From contig NZ_JAGGCS010000004.1 in assembly GCF_022884085.1 (NCBI RefSeq), positions 114,599 to 178,598 on the forward strand: 64,000 nt of DNA, given 5' to 3'. Source of the DNA: Paenirhizobium cremeum (GTDB lineage: Bacteria > Pseudomonadota > Alphaproteobacteria > Rhizobiales > Rhizobiaceae). Both the position numbers and the translations under genes were made by a program. Below the pieces are notes generated by a model, which did not search any database, was not told where the DNA came from, and saw nothing but the letters and a program-made list of their open reading frames with translations. Shown one piece after another: positions 27,583 through 39,733 of the stretch (position 1 is the stretch's first letter; each line of letters begins with the position of its first letter).

Positions 27583-30579
27583 TTAGCCGCCGAGCGCGTC
27601 CTCGAGGAAAGCTTCCAGCTGGGCGAGATGCTTCGACATCAGGCCGGTAGCTGGCGATGCTGCGGCCGGACGACCGGTGTAGCGAACCCGCTGGTACTTG
27701 GCGTCAATGTGAGCCAGGACCCACTCCAGATAAGGATCGATGAACGACCATGCGCCCATGTTCTTCGGCTCTTCCTGGCACCAGACCATCTCCGCATTGC
27801 GGAAGCGGGAAAGCTCGTTGATGAGCGCCTTGGCCGGGAACGGATAGAGCTGTTCGACGCGCAGCAGGTAGATGTCGTCGATGCCGCGCTTTTCACGCTC
27901 TTCCAGAAGATCGTAATAGACCTTGCCGGTGCACATGACGACGCGGCGGATCTTGTTGTCCTTCTGCAGCTTGATCGGACCGTCCTTCGTGACCTCCGCA
28001 TCGTCCCAAAGCAGTCGGTGGAACGAGCTCTCGCCGGCCATTTCGGACAGGCTGGAAACAGCCCGCTTGTGGCGCAACAGGGACTTCGGCGTCATCAGGA
28101 TGAGCGGCTTGCGGAAGTCGCGCTTCACCTGGCGGCGCAGGATGTGGAAGTAGTTGGCCGGCGTCGTGACGTTCGCGACCTGCATGTTGTCTTCCGCGCA
28201 GAGCTGGAGGAAACGCTCCAGACGGGCGGAGGAGTGTTCCGGGCCCTGGCCTTCATAACCGTGCGGCAGAAGGCAAACGAGACCGGACATGCGCAACCAC
28301 TTGCGTTCGCCCGACGAGATGAATTGGTCGAAGACAACCTGCGCACCGTTGGCAAAATCGCCGAACTGGGCTTCCCAGAGCGTCAGCGCGTTCGGGCGGG
28401 CCAACGAGTAACCGTACTCGAAGCCCAGAACCGCCTCTTCCGAAAGCATCGAGTTGATGACCTCGTAGCGCGCCTGGTTCGGAGCGAGATTGGCGAGCGG
28501 GATGTAGCGCTCTTCGGTCTCCTGGTCATAGAGAACCGAGTGACGCTGCGAGAAGGTACCGCGTTCGCAATCCTGACCCGAAAGGCGGATCTTGTGACCC
28601 TCGACGGCCAGCGAACCGAAAGCGAGCGCCTCGCCCATGGCCCAGTCGATGCCCTCGCCGGTTTCCACCATCTGGGCGCGGTTGTCCATGAAGCGCTGGA
28701 TCGTCCGATGCGCCTTGAAGCCCTCGGGAATGGTCGAGAGCTTACGGCCGATCTCCTTCAGCGACTTCATCGGCACGGCGGTCTTGCCGCGACGCTGTTC
28801 ATCGGCATTGTCGGCGGCACGCAGGCCCGACCACACGCCGTCCAGCCAGTCGGCCTTGTTCGGCTTGTAGGACTGGCCGGCCTCGAATTCCTGTTCGAGG
28901 TGCGCGCGCCAGTCGGCCTTCATCTTCTCGAATTCGCCTTCGGTAATCAGGCCCTCGGCGATCAGGCGTTCTGCATAGAGCTGAACGACGGTCTTGTGGG
29001 CGCGGATCGCCTTGTACATCTTCGGCTGGGTGAACGCGGGTTCATCACCCTCGTTGTGGCCGAATCGGCGGTAGCAGAACATGTCGATGACGACCGGCTT
29101 GTGGAACTTCATCCGGTATTCGGTCGCGATCTTGGCGGCATAGACGACCGCTTCCGGATCGTCGCCATTGACGTGGAAGATCGGCGCTTCGATCATCTTG
29201 GCGACGTCGGACGGATAGGGCGACGAACGCGAGAAGGCCGGATTGGTGGTGAAGCCGATCTGGTTGTTGATGATGAAGTGCATCGTGCCGGCAACGCGGT
29301 GGCCGCGCAGACCGGAAAGCCCCAGGATCTCGGCAACGACGCCCTGGCCGGCGAAGGCCGCATCACCGTGCAGAAGCAGCGGCAGAACCTTGGCGCGTTC
29401 ACGAAGCGGAATGATATCGCCTTCCCAAACCTTGGCGAGCTGGTCCTGCTTGGCGCGCGCCTTGCCCATGACGACAGGATTGACGATTTCCAGGTGCGAG
29501 GGATTGGCGGTCAGCGACAGGTGAACCTTGTTGCCGTCGAACTCGCGGTCGGAGGAAGCACCGAGATGGTACTTCACGTCGCCGGAGCCCTCGACTTCGT
29601 CAGGCTTGAACGAACCGCCCTTGAACTCGTGGAACACGGCGCGGTGCGGCTTCGCCATGACGTTGGTCAGAACGTTCAGGCGACCCCGGTGGGCCATGCC
29701 GAAGACGATTTCCTCAAGGCCTTCCTGGCCGCCGCGCTTGATGATCTGCTCGAGCGCCGGGATCAGGGACTCGCCGCCGTCGAGACCGAAGCGCTTGGTG
29801 CCCTTGTACTTGACGTCGATGAACTGTTCGAAGCCTTCGGCCTCGATCAGCTTCGACAGGATCGCCTTCTTGCCGTTCGGCGTGAAGTCGACGCCCTTGT
29901 CCGGACCTTCGATGCGTTCCTGGATCCAGTGCTTCTCATCCGGATTGGACATGTGCATGAACTCGACGCCGATGGTCGAGCAATAGGTCCGCTTCAGGAT
30001 ATCGAGCATTTCCGGAATGGTCGCGTATTCGAGACCAAGCACGTTGTCGATGAAGATCTTGCGGCCGAAGTCGGCTTCGGTGAAGCCGTAGGCTACCGGC
30101 GAAAGCTCGTTATAGTCCTCGACCGGAGCAGCAAGCCCGAGCGGATCGAGATTGGCATGCAGGTGGCCGCGCATGCGATAGGCCCGGATCATCATGATGG
30201 CCCGGACGGAATCGCGGGTCGCCTGCAGAACCTCGGCTTCGCTCGCCGGCTTGCCGGTTGCGGCGGCGGTCGCCTCGGCCTTGGCCTTGACCTTTGTCTC
30301 GATGGCCTTTTCGATCACGCCCCAGTTGCCGTCGAGCGCGGAGACCAGTTCGCCCTGCGCAGCGATCGGCCAGTTCTTGCGCTGCCAGGAAGCACCGGCG
30401 GCTGCCTTCTTCACATCGGCCGGATTGTCGGCCAGCGCGCGGAAGAAAGCCTGCCATTCGGCCGAAACCGAGGAAGGATCATCCTCATAGCGCGCATAGA
30501 GCTGCTCGATATAGGCCGCATTCGATCCGTCGAGGAAGGACGTGATCAGAAATTGCTCGTTGGCTTCTTGCCTACCCAT
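27583..30579 (-). CDS. odhA: 2-oxoglutarate dehydrogenase E1
   Basis: The 998-residue thiamine-diphosphate enzyme that decarboxylates 2-oxoglutarate. The N-terminal docking segment (SFLDGSNAAYIEQLYARYEDDPSSVSAEWQAFF) is followed by the catalytic blocks GMAHRGRLNVL, HGDAAFAGQGVVAE, GTMHFIINNQIGFTTNP, and later YSLARPNALTLWEAQFGDF and SSARLERFLQLCAEDN. Length is normal for alphaproteobacteria. It lies 172 bases downstream of sucD with a strong hairpin between, so odhAB may be transcribed partly from its own promoter. Confidence 0.98.
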   Translation of the reverse strand: MGRQEANEQFLITSFLDGSNAAYIEQLYARYEDDPSSVSAEWQAFFRALADNPADVKKAAAGASWQRKNWPIAAQGELVSALDGNWGVIEKAIETKVKAKAEATAAATGKPASEAEVLQATRDSVRAIMMIRAYRMRGHLHANLDPLGLAAPVEDYNELSPVAYGFTEADFGRKIFIDNVLGLEYATIPEMLDILKRTYCSTIGVEFMHMSNPDEKHWIQERIEGPDKGVDFTPNGKKAILSKLIEAEGFEQFIDVKYKGTKRFGLDGGESLIPALEQIIKRGGQEGLEEIVFGMAHRGRLNVLTNVMAKPHRAVFHEFKGGSFKPDEVEGSGDVKYHLGASSDREFDGNKVHLSLTANPSHLEIVNPVVMGKARAKQDQLAKVWEGDIIPLRERAKVLPLLLHGDAAFAGQGVVAEILGLSGLRGHRVAGTMHFIINNQIGFTTNPAFSRSSPYPSDVAKMIEAPIFHVNGDDPEAVVYAAKIATEYRMKFHKPVVIDMFCYRRFGHNEGDEPAFTQPKMYKAIRAHKTVVQLYAERLIAEGLITEGEFEKMKADWRAHLEQEFEAGQSYKPNKADWLDGVWSGLRAADNADEQRRGKTAVPMKSLKEIGRKLSTIPEGFKAHRTIQRFMDNRAQMVETGEGIDWAMGEALAFGSLAVEGHKIRLSGQDCERGTFSQRHSVLYDQETEERYIPLANLAPNQARYEVINSMLSEEAVLGFEYGYSLARPNALTLWEAQFGDFANGAQVVFDQFISSGERKWLRMSGLVCLLPHGYEGQGPEHSSARLERFLQLCAEDNMQVANVTTPANYFHILRRQVKRDFRKPLILMTPKSLLRHKRAVSSLSEMAGESSFHRLLWDDAEVTKDGPIKLQKDNKIRRVVMCTGKVYYDLLEEREKRGIDDIYLLRVEQLYPFPAKALINELSRFRNAEMVWCQEEPKNMGAWSFIDPYLEWVLAHIDAKYQRVRYTGRPAAASPATGLMSKHLAQLEAFLEDALGG

Positions 30580-30696
30580 TGTGTTCTGCGAACGTCTCCG
30601 TTCGCCTCCCGACTTTAAGATGATGGCCGGATGCCCGACCTGCCGCTTTCATCAACCCGAACGCAAGCTGTATTCAGGGACTCTAAAATGCCAAAT

Positions 30697-30734
30697 CCAG
30701 GCAAGAGGATCACTATCGGATCCACCTTGCCTGG
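30697..30734 (-). promoter_or_regulatory. Long hairpin between sucD and odhA
   Basis: CCAGGCAAG (30697-30705) and CTTGCCTGG (30726-30734) form a perfect 9-base stem, with an inner GGATC/GATCC pair extending it. On the minus strand ATTTGGCATTTT follows, a weak T-rich tail, so it may be a partial terminator or a stability element dividing sucCD from odhAB. Confidence 0.6.
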
Positions 30735-30751
30735 CGCATGCTTGTGCGATC

Positions 30752-31654
30752 TCAGCCCTTGAGGACTTCGACCAGCGTCTTTCCGAGACGCGCCGGCGAA
30801 GGAGAAACCTTGATGCCGGCGGCCTCCATGGCTGCGATCTTCGATTCCGCATCGCCCTTGCCGCCCGAAACCACGGCGCCGGCATGGCCCATCGTGCGGC
30901 CCTTCGGAGCCGTACGACCTGCGATGAAGCCCGCCATCGGCTTCTTGTGACCCTTCTTGGCTTCGTCGATGAGGAACTGCGCTGCATCCTCTTCGGCCGA
31001 ACCGCCAATTTCGCCGATCATGATGATCGAGGTCGTGGCGTCGTCGGCCAGGAACATTTCCAGGACGTCGATGAACTCCGTGCCCTTGACCGGGTCGCCG
31101 CCGATCCCGACTGCGGTGGTCTGGCCGAGGCCTTCGTTCGAGGTCTGGAACACGGCTTCATAGGTAAGCGTGCCGGAGCGCGAAACAATACCGACCGAAC
31201 CCTTGCGGAAGATGGAGCCCGGCATGATGCCGATCTTGCACTCTTCCGGCGTGAGGATGCCCGGGCAGTTAGGACCCAGCAGGCGCGACTTGGACTTGTC
31301 GAGCTTGGCCTTGACCCGCACCATGTCCATGACCGGGATACCCTCGGTGATGCAGGTGATGAACGGGATCTCGGCTTCGATCGCCTCGATGATCGCGTCG
31401 GCAGCACCTGCCGGCGGAACGTAGATCACGGTGGCGTCGGCGCCGGTCTTTTCCTTGCCTTCGGCAACGGAAGCGAAGATCGGTAGGGTTTCGCCCTTGG
31501 AGCCGGTCCAGGTTTCGCCGCCCTTCTTCGGGTGGATGCCGCCAACCATCTGCGTACCGTAATAGGCAAGCGCCTGTTCGGTGTGGAAGGTGCCGGTCTT
31601 GCCGGTCAGGCCCTGAACGAGGACCTTGGTGTTCTTATTGACGAGAATCGACAT
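30752..31654 (-). CDS. sucD: Succinyl-CoA synthetase subunit alpha
   Basis: The 300-residue alpha subunit that makes a nucleoside triphosphate from succinyl-CoA. CoA-binding block [18 protein letters not shown]; the phosphohistidine is H257 in [12 protein letters not shown]. The ATG at 31654 ([15 protein letters not shown]) is chosen; the open frame further upstream overlaps sucC and is rich in Arg/Ser, so it is not real. It follows sucC after 17 bases. Confidence 0.98.
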   Translation of the reverse strand: MSILVNKNTKVLVQGLTGKTGTFHTEQALAYYGTQMVGGIHPKKGGETWTGSKGETLPIFASVAEGKEKTGADATVIYVPPAGAADAIIEAIEAEIPFITCITEGIPVMDMVRVKAKLDKSKSRLLGPNCPGILTPEECKIGIMPGSIFRKGSVGIVSRSGTLTYEAVFQTSNEGLGQTTAVGIGGDPVKGTEFIDVLEMFLADDATTSIIMIGEIGGSAEEDAAQFLIDEAKKGHKKPMAGFIAGRTAPKGRTMGHAGAVVSGGKGDAESKIAAMEAAGIKVSPSPARLGKTLVEVLKG

Positions 31655-31671
31655 TGGTTCAGGTCCCTCAA

Positions 31672-32865
31672 TTAGCCGTTGATCGCGGCTACGATCTTCT
31701 TCGCAGCGTCGTCCAGATCGTCGGCTGCGGTGATCGCCAGACCCGATTCGTTCAGGATCTTCTTGCCGAGTTCGACATTGGTGCCCTCGAGACGAACGAC
31801 GAGCGGAACCTTCAGGCCGACTTCCTGAACCGCAGCGACGACGCCTTCGGCAATCACGTCGCACTTCATGATGCCGCCGAAGATATTGACGAGGATGCCC
31901 TCGACCTTCGGGTCAGCCGTGATGATCTTGAAGGCAGCCGCAACCTTTTCCTTGCCGGCGCCACCGCCAACGTCGCAGAAGTTTGCCGGCTCCTTGCCGT
32001 AGAGCTTGATGATGTCCATCGTCGCCATGGCAAGGCCTGCGCCGTTGACCATGCAGCCGATGTTGCCGTCGAGAGCCACATAGGCGAGATCCCACTTGGA
32101 GGCCTCGATTTCCTTGGCGTCTTCTTCGGTTTCGTCACGCAGCGCGCGAACGTCGTCGTGACGGAACAACGCATTGCCGTCGAAGGAAACCTTGGCGTCG
32201 AGAACGCGCAGGTGACCGTTGGTCATGACGATCAGCGGGTTGATTTCGAGAAGGGACATGTCCTTCTCGTTGAACGCCTTGTAAAGGATCGGGAAGAGCG
32301 ACTTGGCATCTTCGGCGGCAGCACCGGTCAGTTCGAGCGCCTTGACGATCTTCGCAACGTCGTCGGCGGTCACGCCGGTTTCCGGATCGATCGCGATGGT
32401 ATGGATCTTCTCCGGCGTGTCGTGGGCGACAGCCTCGATGTCCATGCCACCTTCGGTCGAGACGACGAAGGCAACGCGACCGACCGAGCGGTCGACCAGC
32501 AGTGAGCAGTAGAGTTCGCGGGCGATGTCGGCGCCATCTTCGATGTAGAGGCGGTTGACCTGCTTGCCGGCTTCGCCGGTCTGCGCGGTCACCAGAGTGT
32601 TGCCGAGCATGTCCTTGACGTTGGCAACGACTTCGTCGATCGACTTCGCCAGGCGAACACCGCCCTTGGCGTCAGGGCCGAGTTCCTTGAACTTGCCCTT
32701 GCCGCGACCGCCGGCATGGATCTGGCTCTTGACCACGTAGAGCGGGCCCGGAAGAGACTTGGCAGCCGCTTCCGCCTCTTCCGCCTTGAGGATCGCGACA
32801 CCTTCCGCGACCGGTGCGCCGTAACCCTTCAGGAGGGCCTTGGCCTGGTATTCATGAATATTCAT
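31672..32865 (-). CDS. sucC: Succinyl-CoA synthetase subunit beta
   Basis: The 397-residue ATP-grasp beta subunit that binds nucleotide and succinate. N-terminal [39 protein letters not shown]-terminal block [20 protein letters not shown]. It follows mdh after 33 bases and forms a 2+2 complex with the sucD product. Confidence 0.98.
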   Translation of the reverse strand: MNIHEYQAKALLKGYGAPVAEGVAILKAEEAEAAAKSLPGPLYVVKSQIHAGGRGKGKFKELGPDAKGGVRLAKSIDEVVANVKDMLGNTLVTAQTGEAGKQVNRLYIEDGADIARELYCSLLVDRSVGRVAFVVSTEGGMDIEAVAHDTPEKIHTIAIDPETGVTADDVAKIVKALELTGAAAEDAKSLFPILYKAFNEKDMSLLEINPLIVMTNGHLRVLDAKVSFDGNALFRHDDVRALRDETEEDAKEIEASKWDLAYVALDGNIGCMVNGAGLAMATMDIIKLYGKEPANFCDVGGGAGKEKVAAAFKIITADPKVEGILVNIFGGIMKCDVIAEGVVAAVQEVGLKVPLVVRLEGTNVELGKKILNESGLAITAADDLDDAAKKIVAAING

Positions 32866-32898
32866 CGTCTTGTCCCTGTATTGGGCCTGTCAGGCGGA

Positions 32899-33991
<1,093 letters not shown>

Positions 33992-34039
33992 AGATGGATT
34001 TTTTCTTACGTAAACGTCAAAATTTGTGACGCAAAACTG

Positions 34040-35203
34040 TCAAACTTCAACACGTTTCGTTTGATGAAGGGCAAGATAGTCGGCGCTGCGCATCTCGAAG
34101 AGACGCGAAATCGTGCGATCGAACTCGAAGCCCTCGGTGCCCTTCTTCTCGGTCAACAGAGCTTCCGGCATCGCCGCAGCCGAGGCAAAAAGCCGGACGG
34201 ATGCATCGTAGAGCGCATCGATCAGGATGATAAACCGCTTGGTCTCGTTGCGCTTCTGTGGACCGAGCAGAGGAATGTGATCGACGAACACCACATCGAA
34301 CCGTCGGGCAATCTCAAGATAGTCGGCCGCACCGAGCGGCTGCTCGCAGAGTTCGGAAAAGGAGAACCGCGCGGCCGGACCGACTGACCGCCGGACCGGG
34401 ACGCTCCGCCCCTTCATCGCGATCTCTGTCGGGCTCTCTTTCCCTCCTTCGGTGATCCTCTGCCAGGCGATATCCATGATCCGGTCGGCCTCGCTCGACA
34501 GAGGCGCCACGTAGACCGGCAGGCTTTCAAGCTTTTCCAGGCGATAATCGACCGGAGAATCGAGCGTCGTCACTTCGACATACCGCTTCAGCAGATCGAT
34601 GAAGGGCAGGAAGAGACCGCGGTTCAGACCGTCGCGATAGAGATTTTCGGGTTCGACATTGGACGTCGCGACCAGTGTGCAGCCGCGCGCGAAGAGTTCG
34701 GTAAAAAGCCGGGCAAGGATCATGGCGTCGGCGATATCCGTCACCGTGAACTCGTCGAAGCAGAGAAGTTCCGCCTCCTCACGCAGCGCCGCCGCCACCG
34801 GCGGCACGGGATCGGCCTGGCGGGTTTCCCCGCTTTTCAGCTTCTGGCGATGCGCATGGATACGTCCGTGCACATCGGCCATGAATTCATGAAAATGCGC
34901 CCGACGCTTCTTTTCCACCGGCGCCATCCGGAAGAAGAGGTCCATCAGCATGGTCTTGCCGCGCCCGACGCTGCCATGCACGTAAAGGCCGCGAACCGAC
35001 TGTTGCGGCTTGCGCTTCTGAGCGAACATCCAGCCGAGCGCGCTTTTTTTGGCGGCAGGGCGACGCTGCTTCAGGTCGTGCAGGATGCGGTCGAGGTGGC
35101 CTGCCACCTCCATCTGCGCCTTGTCCGCCTTGAGCGTACCGACCTCGGTCATCGACCTGAGCTGCTCGGCAACGCTCGCGGCGTAATCGGGAATGGGCTG
35201 CAT
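34040..35203 (-). CDS. zapE: Cell division protein ZapE (AFG1-like ATPase)
   Basis: A 387-residue P-loop ATPase of the ZapE/AFG1 family. Walker A lies in YVHGSVGRGKTMLMDLFF, Walker B in LLCFDEFTVTDIADA, and the sensor region in TLVATSNVEPENLYRDGLNRGLFLPFI. In E. coli ZapE helps destabilise FtsZ rings under low oxygen; mitochondrial relatives take part in protein quality control. It lies between the Omp19-like lipoprotein and mdh, on the same strand, with 68- and 178-base gaps. Confidence 0.95.
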   Translation of the reverse strand: MQPIPDYAASVAEQLRSMTEVGTLKADKAQMEVAGHLDRILHDLKQRRPAAKKSALGWMFAQKRKPQQSVRGLYVHGSVGRGKTMLMDLFFRMAPVEKKRRAHFHEFMADVHGRIHAHRQKLKSGETRQADPVPPVAAALREEAELLCFDEFTVTDIADAMILARLFTELFARGCTLVATSNVEPENLYRDGLNRGLFLPFIDLLKRYVEVTTLDSPVDYRLEKLESLPVYVAPLSSEADRIMDIAWQRITEGGKESPTEIAMKGRSVPVRRSVGPAARFSFSELCEQPLGAADYLEIARRFDVVFVDHIPLLGPQKRNETKRFIILIDALYDASVRLFASAAAMPEALLTEKKGTEGFEFDRTISRLFEMRSADYLALHQTKRVEV

Positions 35204-35271
35204 GCGGAACGCTCCGCCGGAGCGGGCGCCGCCTCGGCATTGGCCCGCACGGCACGAAGGAAGGAGAAATC

Positions 35272-35796
35272 TTAGCGGCTGAGACTGATCGGCTGGCCGC
35301 TTGCGGTCGTACCATCGAAGCGGGCGTCGGCGCTCTTGTAGAGACGACCGATCGCATTACCGTTGCGATCCTTCAGGACCACCTGCTTGCCGGCCACTTC
35401 CCAGGAACCCATCTGCGTGAGTTCGCCGGCGCAGCCGCGCGTTCCGCCCCGCGAACCGCTGCCGAGATTGGTGAGCGTCAGGAACATGTCGCAGGAGGCG
35501 CCCCCGTTCGTGACCTTCCAGTTGCCGACCATGGATTCCTTCGTCACGTCGAGCGCGGTCGCCGGCGCGACGTCGCCGGTCAGCGGACCCGGTGTTGCAG
35601 CAGCGGGCGCCGCGGGAAACTGGTTGGCGCCGGCGCCGGGAGGCGGCAACTGGCCTGACTGGACGGAAGGAACCGGCTGAGCCTGCAGCGGCGGAAGAGC
35701 ACTCCCCTGATCGAGGCCGCTATAGGAGGTCCGCTGGCAGCCAGCAAGCGAAAGAACGATCGCGACCCCCGTCGCCGCATACTTCAACTTCATCAT
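35272..35796 (-). CDS. Omp19-like outer-membrane lipoprotein with AprI/Inh domain
   Basis: A 174-residue lipoprotein. The signal ends in the lipobox LAGC (C20), then comes a Pro/Gln/Gly-rich linker (about 30-80). The C-terminal domain ([18 protein letters not shown] ... [55 protein letters not shown]) is a small beta barrel with one disulfide (C101, C121 or so). It is close in layout to Brucella Omp19, a lipoprotein with protease-inhibitor activity. The second ATG (35793) has better spacing to the GGGAG site than the first. It precedes zapE on the same strand. Confidence 0.85.
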   Translation of the reverse strand: MMKLKYAATGVAIVLSLAGCQRTSYSGLDQGSALPPLQAQPVPSVQSGQLPPPGAGANQFPAAPAAATPGPLTGDVAPATALDVTKESMVGNWKVTNGGASCDMFLTLTNLGSGSRGGTRGCAGELTQMGSWEVAGKQVVLKDRNGNAIGRLYKSADARFDGTTASGQPISLSR

Positions 35797-36002
35797 AACA
35801 CTCCCGGTTAACCGCTTCTTGCCGGTTTCTCACCCGAAAACACGGCGGAATTATCGCAAACGACCTGGACGAATCAAGGCAATACGCCTTGCGAACTCCG
35901 CGTACTGTCCTTCACCAAGACTGAATCGCATTACGATATGGTAAATGGGCTACACCGGTCAAAATGCAACCCATTCCCGAAAGCGGTCGCAAGAGCTCCG
36001 GA

Positions 36003-36782
36003 TCAGACCCGGCGTTCCACCATCATTTTCTTGATCTCGGCGATGGCCTTGGCCGGGTTGAGCCCCTTCGGGCAGGTCTGCGCACAGTTCATGATGGTGT
36101 GACAACGATAGAGCCGGAAGGGGTCTTCCAGATTGTCGAGGCGCTCACCCTTGGCTTCGTCGCGACTGTCGATCAGCCAGCGATAGGCCTGGAGAAGCAC
36201 GGCGGGACCGAGGTAACGATCTCCGTTCCACCAGTAGCTCGGACAGGAGGTCGAGCAGCAGGCGCAGAGAATGCACTCGTAGAGGCCGTCAAGCTTCAGG
36301 CGGTCTTCGTGGCTCTGCTTCCATTCCTTCGCGGGTGGCGGCGAAACCGTCTTCAGCCATGGCTCGATCGAGCGGTGCTGGGCATAGAAGTTGGTCAGAT
36401 CCGGAACGAGGTCCTTGACCACCGGCATGTGCGGCAGCGGATAAACCTTAACCGTGCCGTTGATCTCGTCCATGCCCTTGGTGCAGGCGAGCGTGTTCGT
36501 GCCGTCAATGTTCATCGCGCACGAGCCGCAAATGCCTTCGCGGCAGGAGCGGCGCAGCGTCAGCGTCGGGTCGATATTGTTCTTGATGTACAAGAGACCA
36601 TCGAGAACCATCGGGCCGCAGTCATCGATGTCGATATAATAGGTATCGATGCGCGGGTTCTGGCCGTCATCCGGGTTCCAGCGATAGATCCGGTATTCGC
36701 GAACGTTCTTGGCGCCGGCCGGCTTCGGCCAGACCTTGCCTTCGGTGATCTGGGAGTTCTTGGGGAGAGCGAGTTCAACCAT
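36003..36782 (-). CDS. sdhB: Succinate dehydrogenase iron-sulfur subunit
   Basis: The 259-residue electron-transfer subunit of complex II. All three cluster sites are complete: 2Fe-2S ([21 protein letters not shown]), 4Fe-4S ([11 protein letters not shown]) and 3Fe-4S ([14 protein letters not shown]). Last gene of sdhCDAB, 18 bases after sdhA. Confidence 0.99.
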   Translation of the reverse strand: MVELALPKNSQITEGKVWPKPAGAKNVREYRIYRWNPDDGQNPRIDTYYIDIDDCGPMVLDGLLYIKNNIDPTLTLRRSCREGICGSCAMNIDGTNTLACTKGMDEINGTVKVYPLPHMPVVKDLVPDLTNFYAQHRSIEPWLKTVSPPPAKEWKQSHEDRLKLDGLYECILCACCSTSCPSYWWNGDRYLGPAVLLQAYRWLIDSRDEAKGERLDNLEDPFRLYRCHTIMNCAQTCPKGLNPAKAIAEIKKMMVERRV

Positions 36783-36800
36783 GTCCAGTTCCTCTTCAGA

Positions 36801-38642
36801 TCAATAGACGCGGGCCTTCGGCGCGATCTTCTTCGGATCGATACCTTCGGCGATCAGTTCGGTATGAACAGGACGATAGTCGAGCTTCACGTCCCCGGCT
36901 TCGGAAACCCAGGCGAGCGTATGCTTGCGCCAGTTGACGTCGTCGCGGCCTGCGAACGGACCGTCGACATAGTCTTCGCGGGCATGACTGCCGCGGCTTT
37001 CCTTGCGCGCTTCGGCGCCGTAGACCGTGGTGATCGCGTTGGCCATCAGGTTATGCAGTTCGAGCGTTTCGACGAGATCCGAATTCCAGATCAGCGAACG
37101 GTCGGTGACCTTGACATCAGGCAGTTCCTTCCAGATCGCCGAGAGGCGGCGGCAGCCGCTTTCGAGCGATTCCTGCGTACGGAACACGGCAGCGTCTTCC
37201 TGCATGGCGCGCTGCATCTTGTCGCGCAGCACGGCGGTTGGCGTCTGGCCGGAAGCGTGACGCAGACCGTCGAAGCGGTCCATGATCCTGTCGCAGGCGG
37301 CAACGTCGAGCGCCGGAACCGGCTCGGATTTGTTGATGACCTGGGAGGCACGGATTGCAGCGGCACGGCCGAAGACCACGAGATCGATCAGGGAGTTCGA
37401 ACCGAGGCGGTTTGCACCATGCACCGAGGCGCAGCCGGCTTCGCCCACGGCCATCAGGCCGGGCGCGATGCGTTCCGGGTTCTGTGCATCGGCGTTCAGC
37501 ACTTCGCCCCAGTAATTGGTCGGGATACCGCCCATGTTGTAGTGAACGGTCGGCAGAACCGGGATCGGTTCGCGGGTCACGTCGACGCCGGCGAAGATCT
37601 TGGCGCTTTCCGAGATGCCCGGCAGGCGCTCGTGCAGCACCGCCGGATCGAGGTGGTCGAGATGCAGGAAGATGTGATCCTTGTTCTTGCCGACGCCGCG
37701 GCCTTCACGGATTTCCATCGTCATGCAGCGCGAAACGACGTCGCGCGAGGCGAGGTCCTTGGCCGACGGGGCGTAGCGCTCCATGAAGCGCTCGCCTTCG
37801 GAGTTGACGAGATAACCGCCCTCGCCGCGCGCGCCTTCGGTAATGAGGCAGCCGGCGCCATAGATGCCGGTCGGATGGAACTGCACGAATTCCATGTCCT
37901 GCAGCGGCAGGCCCGCACGGGCGATCATGCCGCCGCCGTCGCCGGTGCAGGTATGAGCCGAGGTTGCCGAGAAGTAGGCGCGGCCGTAACCGCCGGTCGC
38001 CAGAACCACCATCTTGGCGGCAAAGCGATGGATCGTGCCGTCGTCCAGGCACCAGGCGACGACGCCGGTGCAGCGGCCATCGGCCGACATGATGAGGTCA
38101 AGCGCGAAATATTCGATGAAGAATTCGGCGTTGTTGCGCAACGACTGGCCATAAAGCGTGTGCAGGATGGCATGACCGGTACGGTCGGCGGCGGCGCAGG
38201 TACGCTGCACCGGCGGGCCTTCGCCATAGTTCTGCATGTGGCCGCCGAACGGGCGCTGATAGATCTTGCCTTCCTCGTTGCGCGAGAAGGGAACGCCGTA
38301 ATGCTCGAGCTCATAGACGGCCTTCGGCGCTTCCATGGCGAGATACTGCATGGCGTCGACGTCGCCGAGCCAGTCGGACCCCTTGACGGTATCGTAAAGG
38401 TGCCACTGCCAGCAGTCGGGCGTCATGTTGGTGAGCGAGGCGGCAATGCCGCCCTGCGCGGCAACGGTGTGGGAGCGGGTCGGGAAGACCTTGGTAATGC
38501 AGGCTGTCTTGAAGCCCTGTTCGGCCATGCCGAGCGTGGCGCGCAGACCGGCGCCGCCGGCGCCTACGACGACAACGTCATAGGAATGGTCGACATACTT
38601 GTAGGCCTTGCCGTTCTGGGCGGGAGAACTGTTCGATGCCAT
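36801..38642 (-). CDS. sdhA: Succinate dehydrogenase flavoprotein subunit
   Basis: The 613-residue catalytic subunit oxidising succinate to fumarate. FAD loop [14 protein letters not shown]; covalent FAD His in [14 protein letters not shown]; substrate-binding [19 protein letters not shown]-terminal block [29 protein letters not shown]. It follows sdhD after 6 bases and feeds electrons to quinone through SdhB. Confidence 0.99.
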   Translation of the reverse strand: MASNSSPAQNGKAYKYVDHSYDVVVVGAGGAGLRATLGMAEQGFKTACITKVFPTRSHTVAAQGGIAASLTNMTPDCWQWHLYDTVKGSDWLGDVDAMQYLAMEAPKAVYELEHYGVPFSRNEEGKIYQRPFGGHMQNYGEGPPVQRTCAAADRTGHAILHTLYGQSLRNNAEFFIEYFALDLIMSADGRCTGVVAWCLDDGTIHRFAAKMVVLATGGYGRAYFSATSAHTCTGDGGGMIARAGLPLQDMEFVQFHPTGIYGAGCLITEGARGEGGYLVNSEGERFMERYAPSAKDLASRDVVSRCMTMEIREGRGVGKNKDHIFLHLDHLDPAVLHERLPGISESAKIFAGVDVTREPIPVLPTVHYNMGGIPTNYWGEVLNADAQNPERIAPGLMAVGEAGCASVHGANRLGSNSLIDLVVFGRAAAIRASQVINKSEPVPALDVAACDRIMDRFDGLRHASGQTPTAVLRDKMQRAMQEDAAVFRTQESLESGCRRLSAIWKELPDVKVTDRSLIWNSDLVETLELHNLMANAITTVYGAEARKESRGSHAREDYVDGPFAGRDDVNWRKHTLAWVSEAGDVKLDYRPVHTELIAEGIDPKKIAPKARVY

Positions 38643-38648
38643 GTTGAA

Positions 38649-39029
38649 TTATCCTACGAATGCGATCTTCAAGATGGCGAAAAGACAGAGACCGCCAATG
38701 AGAACCGCGAAGAACGTGTTGAGCATCAGGAGGACGAGCTTGGCCACTTCCGCATGGACGTAGTCCTCGATAATCACCTGCATGCCGAGCTTCATGTGGA
38801 TGAGCGCCGAGATCACCACGAGGCCCATGACCACGGCGACAACCGGGCTCGAAAGCGCGCCGACGACTTCGGCATAGGGAGCGCCGCCGTAGAGAACCAC
38901 GAAGCCGACGAAGAAGATGATAAGCGGAATGTTGGCGACGGCCGTCACACGCTGGCGCCAGAAATGATCGGTCCCGTCCTTTGCCGAGCCGAGGCCGCGG
39001 ACCTTGCCGAGCGGAGTACGCATATCCAT
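38649..39029 (-). CDS. sdhD: Succinate dehydrogenase membrane anchor subunit
   Basis: A 126-residue anchor with three membrane segments (about 31-50, 55-77, 97-120). The heme/quinone region contains [19 protein letters not shown]. The N-terminal [36 protein letters not shown] is typical of rhizobial SdhD. It follows sdhC after 10 bases. Confidence 0.95.
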   Translation of the reverse strand: MDMRTPLGKVRGLGSAKDGTDHFWRQRVTAVANIPLIIFFVGFVVLYGGAPYAEVVGALSSPVVAVVMGLVVISALIHMKLGMQVIIEDYVHAEVAKLVLLMLNTFFAVLIGGLCLFAILKIAFVG

Positions 39030-39039
39030 GGAAATTACC

Positions 39040-39435
39040 TCAAGCGCGAACGATGTAGGCGATCACCCAGATCACCACGGTCAGGACAACGGACCCGACG
39101 ATGTTGGCCTTGGCGAGCTTGGTCGAGAAATGCTTGTCGAAGCCGTGGCCGAGATCCCACATCAGGTGGCGCAGACCGCCCAGCATGTGGTGGACCAGAG
39201 CCCAGGTGTAGCCGAACAGGATCAGTCGGCCGATGAACGAACCCATGAACCAGCTGACCCACTCGAAATAGGCGGCTCCCGTAGAAGCGGCGATCAGCCA
39301 CCAGGCGACCAGCAGCGTCCCGAAATAAAGCGCACCGCCGGTAATTCGATGCAGGATCGACATCACCATAGTCGGGATCGGCTTGTAGATTTGCAAATGC
39401 GGCGACAAGGGCCGGTTATTTGTCACATTCGCCAT
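39040..39435 (-). CDS. sdhC: Succinate dehydrogenase cytochrome b556 subunit
   Basis: A 131-residue heme-binding anchor. [23 protein letters not shown] is the family signature; the heme His lies in [20 protein letters not shown]. Three membrane segments. The ATG at 39435 has GAGG at the right distance; an upstream ATG at 39456 adds 7 residues. First gene of the operon; its promoter must lie in 39436-39733. Confidence 0.96.
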   Translation of the reverse strand: MANVTNNRPLSPHLQIYKPIPTMVMSILHRITGGALYFGTLLVAWWLIAASTGAAYFEWVSWFMGSFIGRLILFGYTWALVHHMLGGLRHLMWDLGHGFDKHFSTKLAKANIVGSVVLTVVIWVIAYIVRA

Positions 39436-39733
39436 CAGAACCTCGCGGCGTTTCAATGCGTTCCGAAATGTCGGACATCCCCCGTGGCAATGCCCAAAAA
39501 AGGAGCTTGGTGCATTGCATCAACGGCGACGTTTAATCCCCCAAATGTCGCGCGACAAGCACTATTGCTTGATGATTTCAATTTAATCGATTCGGATGGA
39601 TAGAACTTTATGCCTACCCCTGCCCTGATCCGGCTGGCGGAAAATCGCCTGGGCGGGGTGACTTTGGGGCTAAAATCCGGCAAAGTGGCGTTAATTTTCC
39701 GTTAACGGCGCCACAATTGCGAGGGACTTGCCC

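Noticed and set aside
27628..30618. 996-codon open frame on the + strand over odhA
   Set aside because: Antisense to odhA; composition rich in Arg, Gly, His and Val as expected of a reverse-strand shadow.
31655..31864. 70-residue extension of SucD
   Set aside because: Arg/Ser-rich and overlapping sucC in another frame; the internal ATG matches the family start.
35964..39236. Very long open frame on the + strand over the sdh operon
   Set aside because: It is exactly antisense to sdhB, sdhA, sdhD and part of sdhC, whose products are unmistakable. GC-rich coding DNA often leaves the opposite strand open.
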